A DNA stretch of 64,000 nt from Triatoma infestans (GCA_011037195.1 JAAEAF010000406.1:186001-250000), one strand, 5' to 3'; shown: positions 32,813 through 45,352, counted from the stretch's first letter. The notes: generated by a model from the sequence alone, not told the origin. Numbers and translations are program-made.

Positions 32813-33640
32813 TGGACTTACGGACCGGAACTGTTCGGATCTGCCAAGCGTTTTAATCTGAACTACATCCAAACCATCCAATCCAAAATCCTCCGCCACA
32901 TTACTAACAGTCCTTTCTATGTATCCAACCTTACCCTCCACGCAGATCTCAATATTCCTTTCGTCAACACTGTGGCTAATACTCTTTATAACAGATTCCA
33001 CAATAAGCTTCTATCACATTCTAATCCTTTAGCCCAAGCCCTCACGGGGGTCAGGACGCCATTAGTGAGACGTTGCTGTGTTTTTCACGGAACTCTCTCA
33101 GGCATCTGGTTGGATCTCGTACTGGACATTTTGGTTTTAGGAGACATCTCTACATAATGGGGCTCATGCCGGATCCATTTTGGAGAGACTGTGAGCCAGA
33201 GGAGGAAACACTCATCCATGAGGAAATTAGGTTCAGGACCTTTGGTCGGAATAGGATGTCTGTGGAAGAGCTTAGGCTATTTCCGCTTAAGGTTATTAGA
33301 TCCGGGTCTGGATTTTTGTTCTAGACCCGGTTTGTTGTTGTTTTCCTTGGAGTAGCTATATGGGTCCAGTGAAGCTTTGGATAGCGTAGAGTTTGGTCCC
33401 TCCCCATAGACAAATAATAATAATAATAAGCCCTCACCTCACATTCCCTCCCTAGAAATCCTCAACGACGTTTAAAGCGCCGTTGGCCACGCGCCTTTTA
33501 AATAGGTAGTGGTAGTCATTACTGGATGACTACCAATCAAGACAATCAAGTCATTGTAATTATTATTTCAGCTTATTTACTAATTGTAAATTGATTACAG
33601 TTGTAAATTTCAAATAAAGAGGTAAGAAAAAAAGAAAGGA
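32813..33640 (+). pseudogene. Jockey-like LINE C-terminus, split by an insert
   Basis: Open reading from 32813: YGPELFGSA, IQTIQSKILRHITNSPFYVSN, LHADLNIPFV and LLSHSNPLAQAL, which is the characteristic end of Jockey-clade ORF2 ('YG..LWG.A', 'Q.FQSK.LR.I..APWYV.N', 'H.DL.IP.V'). At 33045 it is interrupted, and it resumes after 33427 with RRLKRRWPRAF and a stop near 33500. The 3' end is at about 33605-33640 (AATAAAG, then an A-rich tail). The upstream RT is missing, so the insertion was 5'-truncated at about 32812. Confidence 0.85.
33046..33427 (+). mobile_element. 382-bp LINE tail inserted into the Jockey-like element
   Basis: Flanked by a 10-bp duplication AAGCCCTCAC (33036-33045 and 33428-33437). 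It codes an open frame to the stop at 33322-33324: AISETLLCF, LRHLVGSRTGHFGFRRHLYIMGL, PFWRDCEPEEETLIHEE. This is the end of an ORF2 carrying an RNase H-like region, where 'LTGH..LRRHL..MGL' and 'C..C.EEEET..H' are common. The tail is AATAATAATAAT. Removing the insert and one duplicate restores the host frame. Confidence 0.88.
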
Positions 33641-33715
33641 AATTGAAATTCTCTGAGCAGAAAAAAATGGTTATTTATGAACTAAATGTCTTAAAATCGA
33701 AAATTGCAGTAAGCT

Positions 33716-33911
33716 CAACCTGATATTCAATATAATTACCACCAGTCGCTGTGAGGGCTGTTCCCAACCTGATATTCAATATAATTACCACCAGTCGCTG
33801 TGAGGACTGTTCTCAACCTGATATTCAATATAATTACCACCAGTCGCTGTGAGGACTGTTCTCAACCTGATATTCAATATAATTACCACCAGTCGTTGTG
33901 AGGGCTGTTCC
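33716..33911 (+). repeat. 49-bp tandem repeat, 4 copies
   Basis: The unit CAACCTGATATTCAATATAA plus TTACCACCAGTCGCTGTGAG and GACTGTTCT repeats with exact 49-bp spacing at 33716, 33765, 33814 and 33863. Copies differ by one or two bases. Confidence 0.95.
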
Positions 33912-35940
33912 CTAACTGTACTCTCTGAAAAATATATTAAAAAATTTACATTCTTACTATGAATTATTTCTCTTAGTTGGTGTTGTGAAAACCTCTTACT
34001 GGCTATCATGAATTCTTGGTTTTCAATCTGACACTGGAGCCGCTAATCTTGTACTTTGATCGCACATGAGTCTAGTACAGTGGAGTAACATGGGAGAGGG
34101 AAGTAGTTGTAAATTGGAGGAAGAATATTGTTAGCCTATATTAATGTACTTCTCCAGGGGTGCAGAGTTTTTGTGAATATACCAGAGGAGCGCGTTAACG
34201 GTCTACCTGTAGTTGCTTTTTAAAGAAAACAAACTTGAATCCCGCTAAGGGAAATTGATTTTATGGCGGTTGTAGAGGTGCTGCAATGTTAGTGGTTATC
34301 TCTAAAATTGCCATTAAGTGTAATAAACGGTTCCGTATCTATTTCTGTGTTAAACAATATTTACTTTTTGGAAATTGTGAAATACGAATAAAAAAGTGAA
34401 ATTCAAATGAGCGTTCCACACAGATTTTGTTTTATGATTTCTTTTTTAAACAATCAATACGTCAACATCAATTTGATTAAATTAAACATTTAATATCTTA
34501 AATGATTTTTTTAGAAAAATAAATTAGACAAAAAACTTGAGCTTTCAGTTTTATTGAAATATTTCATGGTGATTCAATAAATTTGACATATATACGAGTA
34601 CATGTTTGTGATTTGATTGAAATTTTAAAAAAAATTAATAAAAAATATCGGAATCCAATACTACCAAGAATTATTTTTTAATAGGATTACTTTTTTTTCT
34701 AAAAATCTAAATCTAGTGATATAAAAATATTTGTTTTCAAGCAAGCTTTATATACAACAGTTCCGATCAGATATCCTGGCGGATGTAAACAGAGTAGATG
34801 AATATATTTCTGTATGTGTTATTCCTATCATATCAATGGTTCATTTACATATGCATAAATCAACTGCCTTAAATCTGGGAATAGAATAACTGTTAGCTCA
34901 GTGGCTAGCCCCCCGCTGTATCTTTCAGCTATTCCGGCTCATTTTTCTGCAAGACAGAAGCATCATATATTTTCAAGAAATTTTAAAGAAAATTCTCTTA
35001 TTGTAATTAGGTAATTGATCAATTATTTTCCAACATCTAATAATTTACAATATGTAAATTAAACGTTGTTTGAGACATGTTCTCTTAATCGCATACAACG
35101 CACGCGCACACACAAAGTTGAATTCATAGTTGAAATATTTTTGTTTTGTACCGCGAAACATGTATTTTCCGGTGAAAAATCAATTTTGAAAGTTTCACAT
35201 CATCGTAATCACATCATACTTGTTTTGTTGGAAATTTTCTTGTTTAATAGATCAAACAGTGAATTCAAAATTAAACTACTTAATGTGTTCATTTAAATAT
35301 TACAAAGGAATGTCCTGTATCGCTGGATAACATGACATATCAGTTAACAGAATTTAGATGTTAATGTTTATTTATAATCTAAGTGAATCCTAGATAAAGT
35401 TATCTATAATGCACTTGATTAAACTAGTCGATTGTCTGTTGTAGGTAGCATATATTAACGATTATCTTAATAGGTATCTAGGAAAGGTGAGAATGGAACC
35501 TACTTTCTGGCCAAAGTATTGAGAAAGAAGATGAAGAAGAGGAAAAAACTAATCTAGAATCTAGCAGCCTTGATGCTATTTCAAGGGTTGAATTTGATGT
35601 TCTGCCCGCACTTATATTTCCTATTCTCCTCATTGAATCTTTCTCTCCTTTTGCAGCATTTTTTGTTCCGTTTCTCATTCTTCCCACATTCCTGTTCACT
35701 GGTTTAATGCCATTTATAAAAAAAATCTATTTCACTTTTTGAAATTAGCTACGGAATAAAGTTGGATTTTCTCTTAATAATTTAAAGCAGATATACTTAA
35801 TTATGTTTTCAGATCTTTATCTAATTGGAACAGTTCTGATGTTGCAACTATTTTCTTTAAATTTCGCATACTAACAACTTCTATTTGGAACATCCTTCCA
35901 GAATAATTAATTTTTGGAAAATTTTCATCCTGAATAGTTT
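33912..35940. other. No recognised gene; small R piece
   Basis: AT-rich DNA. A short R tail-like segment in plus orientation lies near 35100-35215 (CATGTATTTTCCGGTGAAAA). The minus frame 35478-35699 is Ser-rich with no known motif. Confidence 0.4.
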
Positions 35941-35944
35941 CTTT

Positions 35945-36560
35945 AGAAAATTACTTTCTCTGACTCTTGATAAACGGGAATATTGTGATCGGTTGAATTC
36001 TCCAAATTGAATGTTCACCAGAAATACATGTGTTGAGGTAACCTTAAACAAAAAAAAATCTTAAAAAGCAAAAAATCCCAAAAGCTGAAACTTAGTGTTC
36101 CGTTTAGGTACACTTCCAACGCATCTGACACGAATGGTTCATGGCAAAATCCATCAACCGGAAATATGACTTTACTGGATGCTTTTATCTCTTTAGTTTT
36201 TTTCTCTTTAGTTTTTTGGAAAACGATTTTCTTTAAACCTGGAATAACGATTGCACTGATAAAAAAAGAAAAATCTCTCACTTTTATAGACCCATTAAAA
36301 AAAAATGATTTCAGTTTGTTCTGCAGAATTTATGGCTTCAAATTTCAAAAATTTAAATAGCGTTGATTGAATGAGATAGAGCGCTCATTTCTGGACAACA
36401 ATGTAAAACCTTCCATGATCTATCCCCGGGTAGGTGCTTATCCCTCATCAACCAATTTATGTGTGGACTAATGAATAAAATTTGGAATTATAAAACAATT
36501 GCATAATCATATTATCGAGAGTAAGAGAAAGTCGTGTGAGTGTATCACACCAGATTTTGT
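35945..36560 (-). repeat. Decayed family R copy (two ends, minus)
   Basis: Reverse tail at about 35950-36040 (GGAATATTGTGATCGG, TTCACCAGAAATACATGTG), interior CAACCGGAAATATGACTTTAC, and reverse head at 36520-36556 (GTAAGAGAAAGTCGTGTGAG, TGTATCACACCAGATTTT). Partly scrambled in the middle. Confidence 0.6.
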
Positions 36561-36639
36561 ATTTTTTGTTTGTTTACAATTTTGTAATAAATTAAACTTT
36601 AACTAATAATTGACCCTAATTTATACAAAAAAAAAGCTG

Positions 36640-37080
36640 GTTGGAAACCTCGTTGTTTCTTACTATAAATAGTTAGATTGACTAATTCTCTTCAAATAAA
36701 TAATTCTTACTAACTAGATATTTACTGTTGCCTGTCTTCAATTTACATGAAATGTGAGACTCTAAACTTTATAAAAACCACTTTTTGTAGGAAAGCAACA
36801 ACTCCATCTCCAGAGAAAACCTCCGTAAATGAATTTCCCCTCGGAAAAAAGTGTCAAAGTGATAGTTGTCTATCTGTATACACACTATATAGTCCATGTA
36901 GTCAATATATATAGTCCATGTAGTCAATATATATACATAAACCCGTCGGGAGTTTATGGAGAAATTCGCAGAAAACTGGAAAAAACTGTTCAGTAAATAC
37001 CCAATTCTGATCAACCGATTTTCTCCAAACTTGGAATTTTGGCAACACATTTAATTTTAAATAATATTATTTAGGTGAAG
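36640..37080 (+). repeat. Partial family R copy
   Basis: Interior R blocks in plus orientation: CTCCAGAGAAAACC, TCAGTAAATACCC, CTGATCAACCGATTTTCTCC and TTTTGGCAACACATTTAATTT. Contains a short local duplication of ATATAGTCCATGTAGTCAAT at about 36890-36932. Confidence 0.6.
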
Positions 37081-37689
37081 GAATAATAAAGATAAAGGTC
37101 AACTTTAATTACATGGTGTGGCGGGGACTACCGTTGGATGGCAACTCTGCATATGAATATGAAGGGTTGTTAATTTACGCGGGTAGTTAGTGTAAAATTT
37201 TGATTGCATAGTTTGAAATTTTGCTTTGAAGTATAGCTATGATGTAATAATACTTCGGAGGACCGGCCGAGCGGTGGCTAATAAAATTTCACTGAATAAT
37301 TTATTACAGTGTAATAAAGTTTTACATATAAATAAAGTTTTTAATATATTATGTATGAAAGATCCGTATTATATTTATTTATTAGGTAATCTATGGATTT
37401 TGGTGGGAAACAGTTGCGTTGCAGTGTAAATATGTAGTACATGTTTCCAAAACTTGTCTGACCCACTATAAATATCGTTATAACTATAATTATTTATTGA
37501 ATTTTATTACATTAGGTGGTATATGCCCTTTTATCTCTGCAAACCAAGTATGTACTTATTATAGAAAATTTGAGGTAGCATTATAAATTCTATAATACCT
37601 ATATATATATCAGATGATGATCTCCCGGCGTTATTATATTCGGGGTATTGATTGAAAAATCTGATGTAAATATTTGATGTAACGTTGAT

Positions 37690-38215
37690 ATTTGATCAAG
37701 GAGCTGCAACTTTTATTTGAAAAATTTCTGTGAGAAATTCATTAAAGGGGACTTGGGGGGGGGGGTAGAGTTATGTTTTCCTATTACCTGCTACTTTACT
37801 TTATTATACAATTCTGCCATCTAAATAATATTAAATATGTTGCCGAAATTCCGAATTTGAAGAAACTCGGTTGACCGGAAGTGTAACTTTGCTGAACAGT
37901 TTTTTGCTATTTTCTCCATAAAAACACCGCCATGTTCTATTAAACTTGTTATACTAACCAACTTGTTACACAGAGATCTATTAATTCTATTTGATACATT
38001 TTCCGAGAAAAATCATATAAGGGAGGGGGGAGGTAATGTTTTCTTTAAAAAAAGTCGTTTTAGAAAGTATAGATTCTCCCATTCATATAATTACTGAGGA
38101 CAACTAAACATCTAACAAGAATTATGTGTTAGAACAAAATTATTGGTCAATTATAATTGAGTTAGTCGCAGTAAGAGAAAGTGCTGTGAGTGTTTCTCAC
38201 CAGATATTTTGTTTA
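37690..38215 (-). repeat. Family R copy
   Basis: Reverse R blocks: CTTTTATTTGAAAAATTTC, GGTTGACCGGAAGTGTAAC, ACTTGTTACACAGAGATC, and the reverse head CAGTAAGAGAAAGTGCTGTG, AGTGTTTCTCACCAGAT (about 38167-38205). Confidence 0.65.
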
Positions 38216-38644
38216 GTTTTTGCGATTTTCTCGAAAAAGTCTCTAATAATTTTCTTCAAACTTCGCAGAAAATGTTCAGGGAAATGGTTTTCTGGAGAGT
38301 TGCAAAATTAGTTTTCCTCAAAAGTGCACCAAAATTTAGGTTTGTGTAAGCCTAAATAATATTAAATTTTATTAAAAGGTTTCAAGAATTCTAAGCTTGA
38401 AGAAAACTGGTGCCCTCTGTTGGTGTACAATAAAACTTGTAACTGCAGTTTAAAGCTATGCATTACGCACAGATTCCTAAGAATCATCGCTTCACTCCTA
38501 AAACTCAATTTTCTTTTCTGGAAAATGTTTAACTGAAAGTTAATATTTGTATATAGTTACTTTTCCAAATTTAAAGAAAATTGTATCTGCAGGCGTTTTC
38601 TCTAAATTCCGAAAAACTCCGGAACCTAGTTATAATTGTTTAGG

Positions 38645-38775
38645 TTGGATCCGAAGATCTGGATAGTATCAGAGTGAAAGTCCGCTTCATTTTGTGATCA
38701 TCGACCGGTTTTCTCTGGATAAACCGGGATGACCTGTCACCAGGATGTCTGGATAAACAGTGTATAATAATAGTA
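38645..38775 (-). mobile_element. Single arm of hammerhead-like element
   Basis: Minus strand reads CATC-CTGGTGA, an enlarged region, then GAAAACCGGTC-GATGATC, followed by the family tail CTGATACTATCCAGATC and GGATCCAAC. Stem I pairing (CATC/GATG) and the GTC triplet are kept, but the core box has CTGGTGA, so activity is unlikely. Confidence 0.5.
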
Positions 38776-39297
38776 TTTGATAAATGAAAACATGAACATC
38801 TAATTAGAAAAATTTAATTATAATTGTATTAAAAATTTAATCGACGAATAATAAAGGTAACATTAATTAGAACGTATATATTAAATTAAAGAAAATGCAG
38901 ATTAAGCTTTAGGCCAGAACAATATATTATGAAATACTAGGATATGAAAATTTATAAACAACGACCTATTTGCCTCCCTGTATTCTCATACATTCATACA
39001 TACACGTATGTCTGGCTATTAATACATAATCATGGGTATCGATTAATTGTAGCACTATACAATGTCATAATGTGTACACACACACACACCAACCACCCCT
39101 TCGCCCTTTCTTCAGTACTACCAACTAGAATGGAATGTTTGCAAAAATTAATTAAATCCCTTATCTTTATTACTTAATCATCTGGCCGCTAAAATGTAAT
39201 TGTATTTTCCGGTTTTGCATTTTTTCACAGATTTTATTTAATCCACAAAAAATTTGTTTTTTTTTTGAGTATTTCTATATTTAATGTATGAAAAATA

Positions 39298-40220
39298 CTG
39301 GTGTGAAACACCACTTTCTCTTACTCTAATTAATACAATTTTATCAAGAACTTTTCTTTAAAATTGTAACATTAAATTGTTTAATTGGGCTGGCCAAAAG
39401 GTGGTGCAAATTTTACTGTATACCTGAGCTGCCGTATGTGGAGCGCTCTATGTCCAAACCAACATAGATTGTACACATTTAAATTTAACCAAACTGACTC
39501 ATTTCCAATATCCTTCTAAAAATCAATTTTTTCAGAAAAATGTTTCAAATAAAAGTGATACTTTGTTATGTATGTAGTATTCCAAGTTTAAAGAAATTTG
39601 TTGTAACCGTTTTCGAGAAAATTCCAAAAAAGTCAAAAACCTATTCTGTAAAATACCACTTCTGGTTGACAGATTTTCTTCAAATTTGGAATTCTATCAA
39701 CGATTCTAATGTGTATTAATATAATGTAAGTGGTAAAACCATATATACTGAAGTGGTACTTTAGAGGGAAGTTTACGCTACCGTTCCCCCGATCCCCCCA
39801 AAAATCAATTTTCCTGGGAAAATGTTTGAAATAAAAGTGATAGTTACTTATGTGTGTAGATAGTGTACGATGTTTGACGATAATCGTTGGACCCTTATTT
39901 TAAAAAATCGTGAAAAACCGAAAAAAAATTCAGTGAATTTGCACATCCTGTTGTTAGTTAGATTTTGCTTGAAATTTTTGAGTCTGATGGAGTGATGGAG
40001 TGATAGTACCTAAACGAAGTTTAGATAGTACCTAAACGAAGTTTCAAACCAAGTTTGAACTTCCTGCGACTTTTCATTTTTGAGATTTTCTATTAAATTA
40101 CACATGCTGACCATACGCTAAAAACATGTTTTTCGTATTCAGGGGACCGACCTCAAAACATGTAATTCTGGTGAAAACTCAATTTCAAAAATTTGGAGTC
40201 AGTGAAAGTAAAAAGAAAAG
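39298..40220 (+). repeat. Family R copy, longest uninterrupted example
   Basis: Runs from TGGTGTGAAACACCACTTTC and TCTTACTCTAATTAAT to AATTCTGGTGAAAACTC, AATTTCAAAAATTTGGAG and GTGAAAGTAAAAAG. All blocks occur once in order: GTGATACTTTGTTATG, ACCACTTCTGGTTGACAG, AATATAATGTAAGTGG, GTGGTACTTTAGAGGG, GTGATAGTTACTTATG, TTGTTAGTTAGATTTTGC, TTGAACTTCCTGCGAC and CAGGGGACCGACCTC. It has no open frame of note and is a useful reference for defining the family. Confidence 0.75.
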
Positions 40221-40685
40221 AAAATGGCGCCTTACACAAATATGACTTTCTTTACCGCAATTATTGTAATTTTAAAACTAACAACTTTTCTACAAACTTA
40301 GTATTTCTGCCAAACATTTACTTGAGATTAGTATTGTGTATAAGTCTACGGGGTTAGACGTTCAGTTGAGATTAGTAGTGTGTATAAGTCAAGGGGTTAG
40401 ACGTTTAGGAGTGGGCTATAAAGTCAAAACCACTGTGACCTAAAAGATCTAATTTGGACCCCTGGTTGGGGTATCAGTGTTGGTACACAGAACGTAATCC
40501 GCTTTAAAGTGTACTTGTGAAATAAGTAGAAGTGTATATGTACGTATGTATCTGTGTGAGGTAAACTACAGTGTTACTGTCTGAGTACACTACACCCAAT
40601 GTAGAAGCTTACATCAATTATTTCTTGCAAACCCTATGTATATTGTGTAAGTGTAAGGAGTTGTCACTGTAAGTATTATTTCGGG

Positions 40686-40790
40686 TATTTTATCCATCGT
40701 AGCATGCATATTTCTGTTGTTCCTGCCAGGTTTCGGATTTTCATCTATCGTCAGAGTAAAGTTATCAAGTTCAGGTAAAGATTTTGCTTC
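40686..40790 (-). mobile_element. Single arm of hammerhead-like element
   Basis: Shares TATTTTATCCATCGTAGC, ATGCATATTTCTG and TTCATCTATCGTCAGAG with the inserts at 8.6 and 62.7 kb. Minus strand reads CTGACGA, T, AGATGAAAATCC, GAAACC, TGGC, so stem III is mutated. The second arm is missing. Confidence 0.55.
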
Positions 40791-40974
40791 AACTTAAGTT
40801 TCTGTTACACACTTCACTTGTTGACATGTTGGTTGTATGTGCGGGAGGTTGTAAGGTCCATGATACAATATGTGGTGTTTTATGACAAAATTGAATTTTG
40901 AAAATTCCATGGTTGATGCTTCTCCCTAGAAGTAAATAAGTGTAGACGATGGCAACTATAGATGTGAGAGGACT

Positions 40975-42210
40975 ACTTGAATATGATTACATTGTAAGAC
41001 CGAAAGTTTCGGTAAAAATCCATAAACCGGAAGTGCAATTATAGTGTTGTTTTTTTTTCAATTATTCGCGTTTTTTGTCAATAATAACTCGAACAATTTT
41101 ATTTAAATTTCGAATACTAACCAGACACATACACAACAGATCACTTTTATTTGAACCTTTTCAATTTCTCTTACTCCCAGTAAGAGCAAGTATTGCGATC
41201 TATGTCCTAGTAAGAGGAAGTATTGCAGTTCTTGTTTCACTGGAAACATATTTTGAGGTTCTCTGAAAACGAGAAAAATGTTTTTAGCGCCTAGTATGTG
41301 TGGGTGTGAGAGTGTGTGTGTGTGTGGGTCATGTGGTTAACAGAAAAGTTCTCAAAAATGAAAAGTCATAGGAAGCTCAAACTATGGGTGCCGGGGCATG
41401 TTTTGAAGGGTTAGCGACCAGTTTCTGTTGGAAGAAATTAGAAGGAAGAGGAGATGAGGAGATCTCAACTCTGGTACTCCCTCCCCGGTTTGCGGCAGGC
41501 CAGATCTGCTTGGGAAATATAACCAGCGGAGATCGGAGGCTGCATTGGATTGAGCAAGAACAAAGCTCGCGTTCTAACGGGTTCCTCACGGGGCATTGCC
41601 GATTAGAGGACACTGGGGAAGCTAGTTTGGAAAGTGACTGCTCATGCAGATCTTTGGGGAGCTGGAGGAAAACTCCATTACATCTCCTTACAGACTACGA
41701 GGCTGCCACTCAGAGAAGATTTCAAGAACCTGCGTAGCTACCGGTGGAGGAGGGGGGTTATACACTCTAGAGCCTGTCAGGGTATGGGATTCCTCAGGGA
41801 TCTCAACCTGATGGAGGTTTTGTCGAACGGATGTTCAGCTGGGACATTTGCTCCGGTGCTGTGGGCAAGCCTGCGGCACCAAGGGGGGCACAACAGATCG
41901 GAAGGTCGCAGTGCGTTTGGCCCCCCCTTCCAAAAAAAAATGTAGGTACTACCACCGTAGACACGAAGGTTTTGAGCAAAAACCATTAACCGGAAGTGCC
42001 ACTTTACTGAATGTTTTTTTGTTCAGTTTTTCTTGATTTTCTAAAAAACAGTTGCAATGATTTTCTTTCAACTTCGTATAGTATCTCAGTATGCAACTAG
42101 AATCCCAACTATGTTTTGGCCAGCACATTGGAATTTTAAAGAAAATTTCTTGATTAAATTACGATAATTAGATTGAGAGAAAGTGATGTGAGTGTTACAC
42201 ACCAGATTTT
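40975..42210 (-). repeat. Family R copies with a LINE tail inside
   Basis: Reverse R blocks before 41390 (AGTAAGAGGAAGTATTGCAG, TGTGTGGGTGTGAGAGTGTG, CATAGGAAGCTCAAACTATG) continue after 41941 (GTACTACCACCGTAGAC, CATTAACCGGAAGTGCCAC, GAGAAAGTGATGTGAGTG, TTACACACCAGATTTTT). The interruption is the GC-rich LINE tail at about 41394-41941. Confidence 0.7.
41394..41941 (+). pseudogene. LINE ORF2 tail (RNase H-type end) with poly(A)
   Basis: GC-rich island in AT-rich R sequence. Read across frames it gives FAAGQICLG, an ARVLTG / FLTGHCRL block and RGHWGSLVW. Then comes ETPLHLLTDYEA-type wording (seen as KTPLHLLTDYEAATQRRFQ near 41672-41730), the usual 'C..C.E.EET..HLL..C' end of RNase H-bearing LINE proteins. 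Frames shift more than once. The 3' UTR (GGGGGGCACAACAGATCGG) ends in an A run at 41931-41940. Clade is uncertain (Loa/Ingi/R1-like group). Confidence 0.7.
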
Positions 42211-42214
42211 TATC

Positions 42215-43480
42215 CGCTATTAGCCAAAACTGTAACAAACAATTTCAGAGAATATTCCTTGCATTCTAGAGAGATTCCTTGCTGAGATGTTGGAGAAGAC
42301 AATGGATGCTTTTTCTCAGGGAAGAAAGACCTACATCTATCTATGTGTGTTATAAGATAACATGTTTACCGATCAAGTCAACCGTTAAATAGATCCATCC
42401 ATCCATCTTGTCGAATGTGGGATTGTGTAGTTGACATCTGTTTAGAGAATATACTCGCACAATAAATTTGTCATAAGATTAAAATAATATTATATTATGA
42501 AATGATAACGCAAAGCAAATGAATAATGTGTTTCTTTCGTTGTTTTTTTTTAAAGAACGTTATTTATTGCATTTGATTCCCACAACACGGGAATTTGATT
42601 AGTATGCTCGTAAAGGAAGGAAAACCCGGAACCTCTTACCTGGAGAGTCCTCTATGGGTGGTGAGTTTTAATATAGATACATATCACCATCTGTCTGGAT
42701 TGGCGACAGTACTGGTGTTTCGATTTTACTGTGATTTCCAATGCCGGTCAGGTAGTAGTAACTTGACACACCTTGGGAAATGAGAAGGACATAGCAAGTT
42801 GGCTGTTGGCGTGAAGATGAGAAAGATAGAGAGAGAGGAGCACTGGTATTTCTAGTATTTCAGCTAGTCGAACCCTTATATTCCCATTCGCTGTGACTTT
42901 CTGCTATATTGGTTCTATTGATTACATAAGTCTTCCGAGTGCATTACTATTGTCAATTCTCAGCTATGAAATGCTCATTAGAACTCCATTATCGTACTGT
43001 ATTGCAGATTTAGTGCATTAACTTCATACATCATCCAACTAGGTAGGTGTCACGTTAATAAATTTTTGTTTCTAGTTTCAGTAATCAATCTTTTGGCTTC
43101 ACTTTGTGGATTTTTTTATGTTTATTTGTGCCTAAACTATAATATGTCGGGGAGGGGGGAGGCATCAAATTTCAGTTATAAATTTGAATTAATTAGAATA
43201 ATTATTGTTTATTCTTCACATGCGGATTACCAATATAGATCTCACAGGGCCCCGGTTTACTAATTAAATTAAGATTGAGGCAGAATAAGTAATAATAACT
43301 GTGCGGAAAGATTAACGTCCAAAAGAAAAGCTGAAATGGAGAACTGAGGGGTAACAAAAACACCAACAGGAAATAACAAACAAATAAACCTCTATTTATT
43401 GAGATCATGGAAGATTCTTCCCGACAGTTCTTAAATGACAGATGAGGATAGTGAGATTCGGTCTTTTATTTAAAAAAATG
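42215..43480. other. No recognised gene
   Basis: Mixed-composition DNA. Short frames at 42595-42783 and 43066-43408 have no motif. I see no splice-linked exon pair that I would defend. Confidence 0.4.
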
Positions 43481-43496
43481 AGAAAAAAACTTATAT

Positions 43497-43541
43497 TTTT
43501 GCCAACGTTTCGATAAATATATTGTTGTCTTTATCAAGGCA
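43497..43541 (-). ncRNA. Hammerhead-like motif cut by an LTR-like insertion
   Basis: Minus strand: TGCC, TTGATAA, a hairpin region (AGACAACAATATATTTATC), GAAACGT, T, GGCA. TGCC and GGCA pair as stem I and ACGT could be stem III with T as the H base. C3 and G8 of the core are changed, so it is probably dead. The 1.8-kb element starts right at the stem I strand, and its duplication GGCA (43538-43541) is part of it. Confidence 0.4.
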
Positions 43542-45352
43542 TGTAACGGGTATTTTTAATATTAAATTTATATGTATTTTATAGAAATAATAATTTAATA
43601 GAAAAAAATAGTTGTAAAAATAAGCTTTATTAAAGTAAAAATAACTATTTCTAGAAACATAAGTAACTCTGAACAATAGAAGAAAGTACTGAATAAACAA
43701 CGGCGAACTTTGTACTAAAGAGAGCTTATCTTCAAAACAATATAGGGCTGATGTAATCTGCAAACGGCCTGGCCGGATCTATGTCACTCCTCAATCATAT
43801 TTTTGAATTGTTCCATAAGTAATTATTAAAATTTACTTGTACGCTTACACCGAGTTTATAACGGATTTGGATTTTGAGGAACTAGTGAGTGGTGGTTTGT
43901 GTATTTTTGGTGGTCAAGGAATTTAAAAGGAGACTGTTTGGACGACAGACAAGGAAAAAAATTCCACTCAAGACCTACGACGGATCGGACTTGACAATCA
44001 CCAGAAGCAGCTTGAGGCGAAATCTAACAGGTTCGCCAACCTATCTTCATTAAAACAAAATTATTTGTGATAATTATCATTTAGATAGCCCAGAGAAGCA
44101 TCTATATATTTTTTTCTACTGGTATTTTCCGTAGAAAACGTATATAAATCTTATTTAAATTTAAAAAAAAAGAAAAGAAAGAAAGTACTAGTAACCAGCT
44201 TTCCACAAAGTACCCGTACAAACAAAATATCATTGTGATAAGTAAATTATCGAATTCATACTTAAATAGATTTATTTCCAGTTGTCACAAAAGCTGATTT
44301 TTAGATACATAACAATTTTAGTTCGTTTATTACATGCTATCAGTAAACTGTTAATTTTCAATTGCAAGAAAAATAACGGAAAATTGAAAGAGATGTATAT
44401 CTAACATATTTACGGTACCTAAAGGCCTTAGATTATAAGAGTGTTTAAATACGTTTCTTCCAAATTCATCGGATAGTTTATGTCATTTTCATTTTTGTCA
44501 GTAATTCGTAATATTTGCGAAATAAGTTATAGTTCGTCTATTCGCGTATACTTTAAGAATAATTATATTTTACTATCATTGTAAAGTAAACGAGGAATAG
44601 GAAGTGATTAATGAATTTTCTAATAAATGGCTGAATTTAAATTGAGTATTAAAGGAAAGTGGAAGAAGCGAATTTTATAGATGGAAAGGAAAATAGATGC
44701 TTTTTGTGAATTTATTTATCATTTCTGGCTTGATCACTGATATTATTTTTTTTTATAAGTTTAAATATTATTTTGCGTTCTGTTAACGTTTAGTTCCTAA
44801 AGAAGAGGAAATTTTAGTTTGTTTCTATATTCAATTAGCCAGTTACGTTCAGGAAGCTTTACATTTATTTCTTTATAATTAATCTGAAGATTATTAAATT
44901 CATTTATTTAGGCATTTCATTATTTTTATAATAAATATTACTGGTGTTTGTGTTCAACTTAAAGATTGGTTTTATTCTCACCTACCTTTTTCTTTATTTT
45001 ATGTATATACCTATTTGTATAATATTGACATTCTTAATAGGTACTAGTACATATTTTCTCTAGGCCTTGTAGCAGCGAATAACTGAAGGTAAGATATTGT
45101 AAACCGCCTTTCCCGTCACATCATCTTTACATTTCTCTTCTGACCCTTCCTGACCGGGATTACCGATTTTTATTAACACAATTTGGTTTTCTTTCTTTCT
45201 TTTTTTCCTTCCTTTATCCATCCTCCAGTTTTATTTATTTTTTTGGGATTTCTTCGTTTGCCCATTTAAACGAAGTGGCGTCCAATACCCCACCCCTATG
45301 CAGCCGACCTGAGTGGGCACAACAAAGTCACTTGGGAATTATTCCCGTGACA
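43542..45352 (+). mobile_element. 1.8-kb LTR-like element, copy 1
   Basis: Begins TGTAACGGG and ends CCCGTGACA, so it has TG...CA borders with short imperfect inverted ends. It is flanked by a perfect 4-bp duplication GGCA (43538-43541 and 45353-45356). It matches, in inverted orientation, 54989-56791 nearly throughout. Either a solo LTR of an LTR retrotransposon or a small non-autonomous element; I cannot decide without a full-length relative. A small frame near 43890-44070 resembles the 60-residue frame of copy 2 but has a one-base difference in an A run. Confidence 0.85.

Noticed and set aside
33716..33911. CRISPR-like array
   Set aside because: Four directly adjoining 49-bp units without distinct spacers; a simple tandem repeat in a eukaryotic genome.
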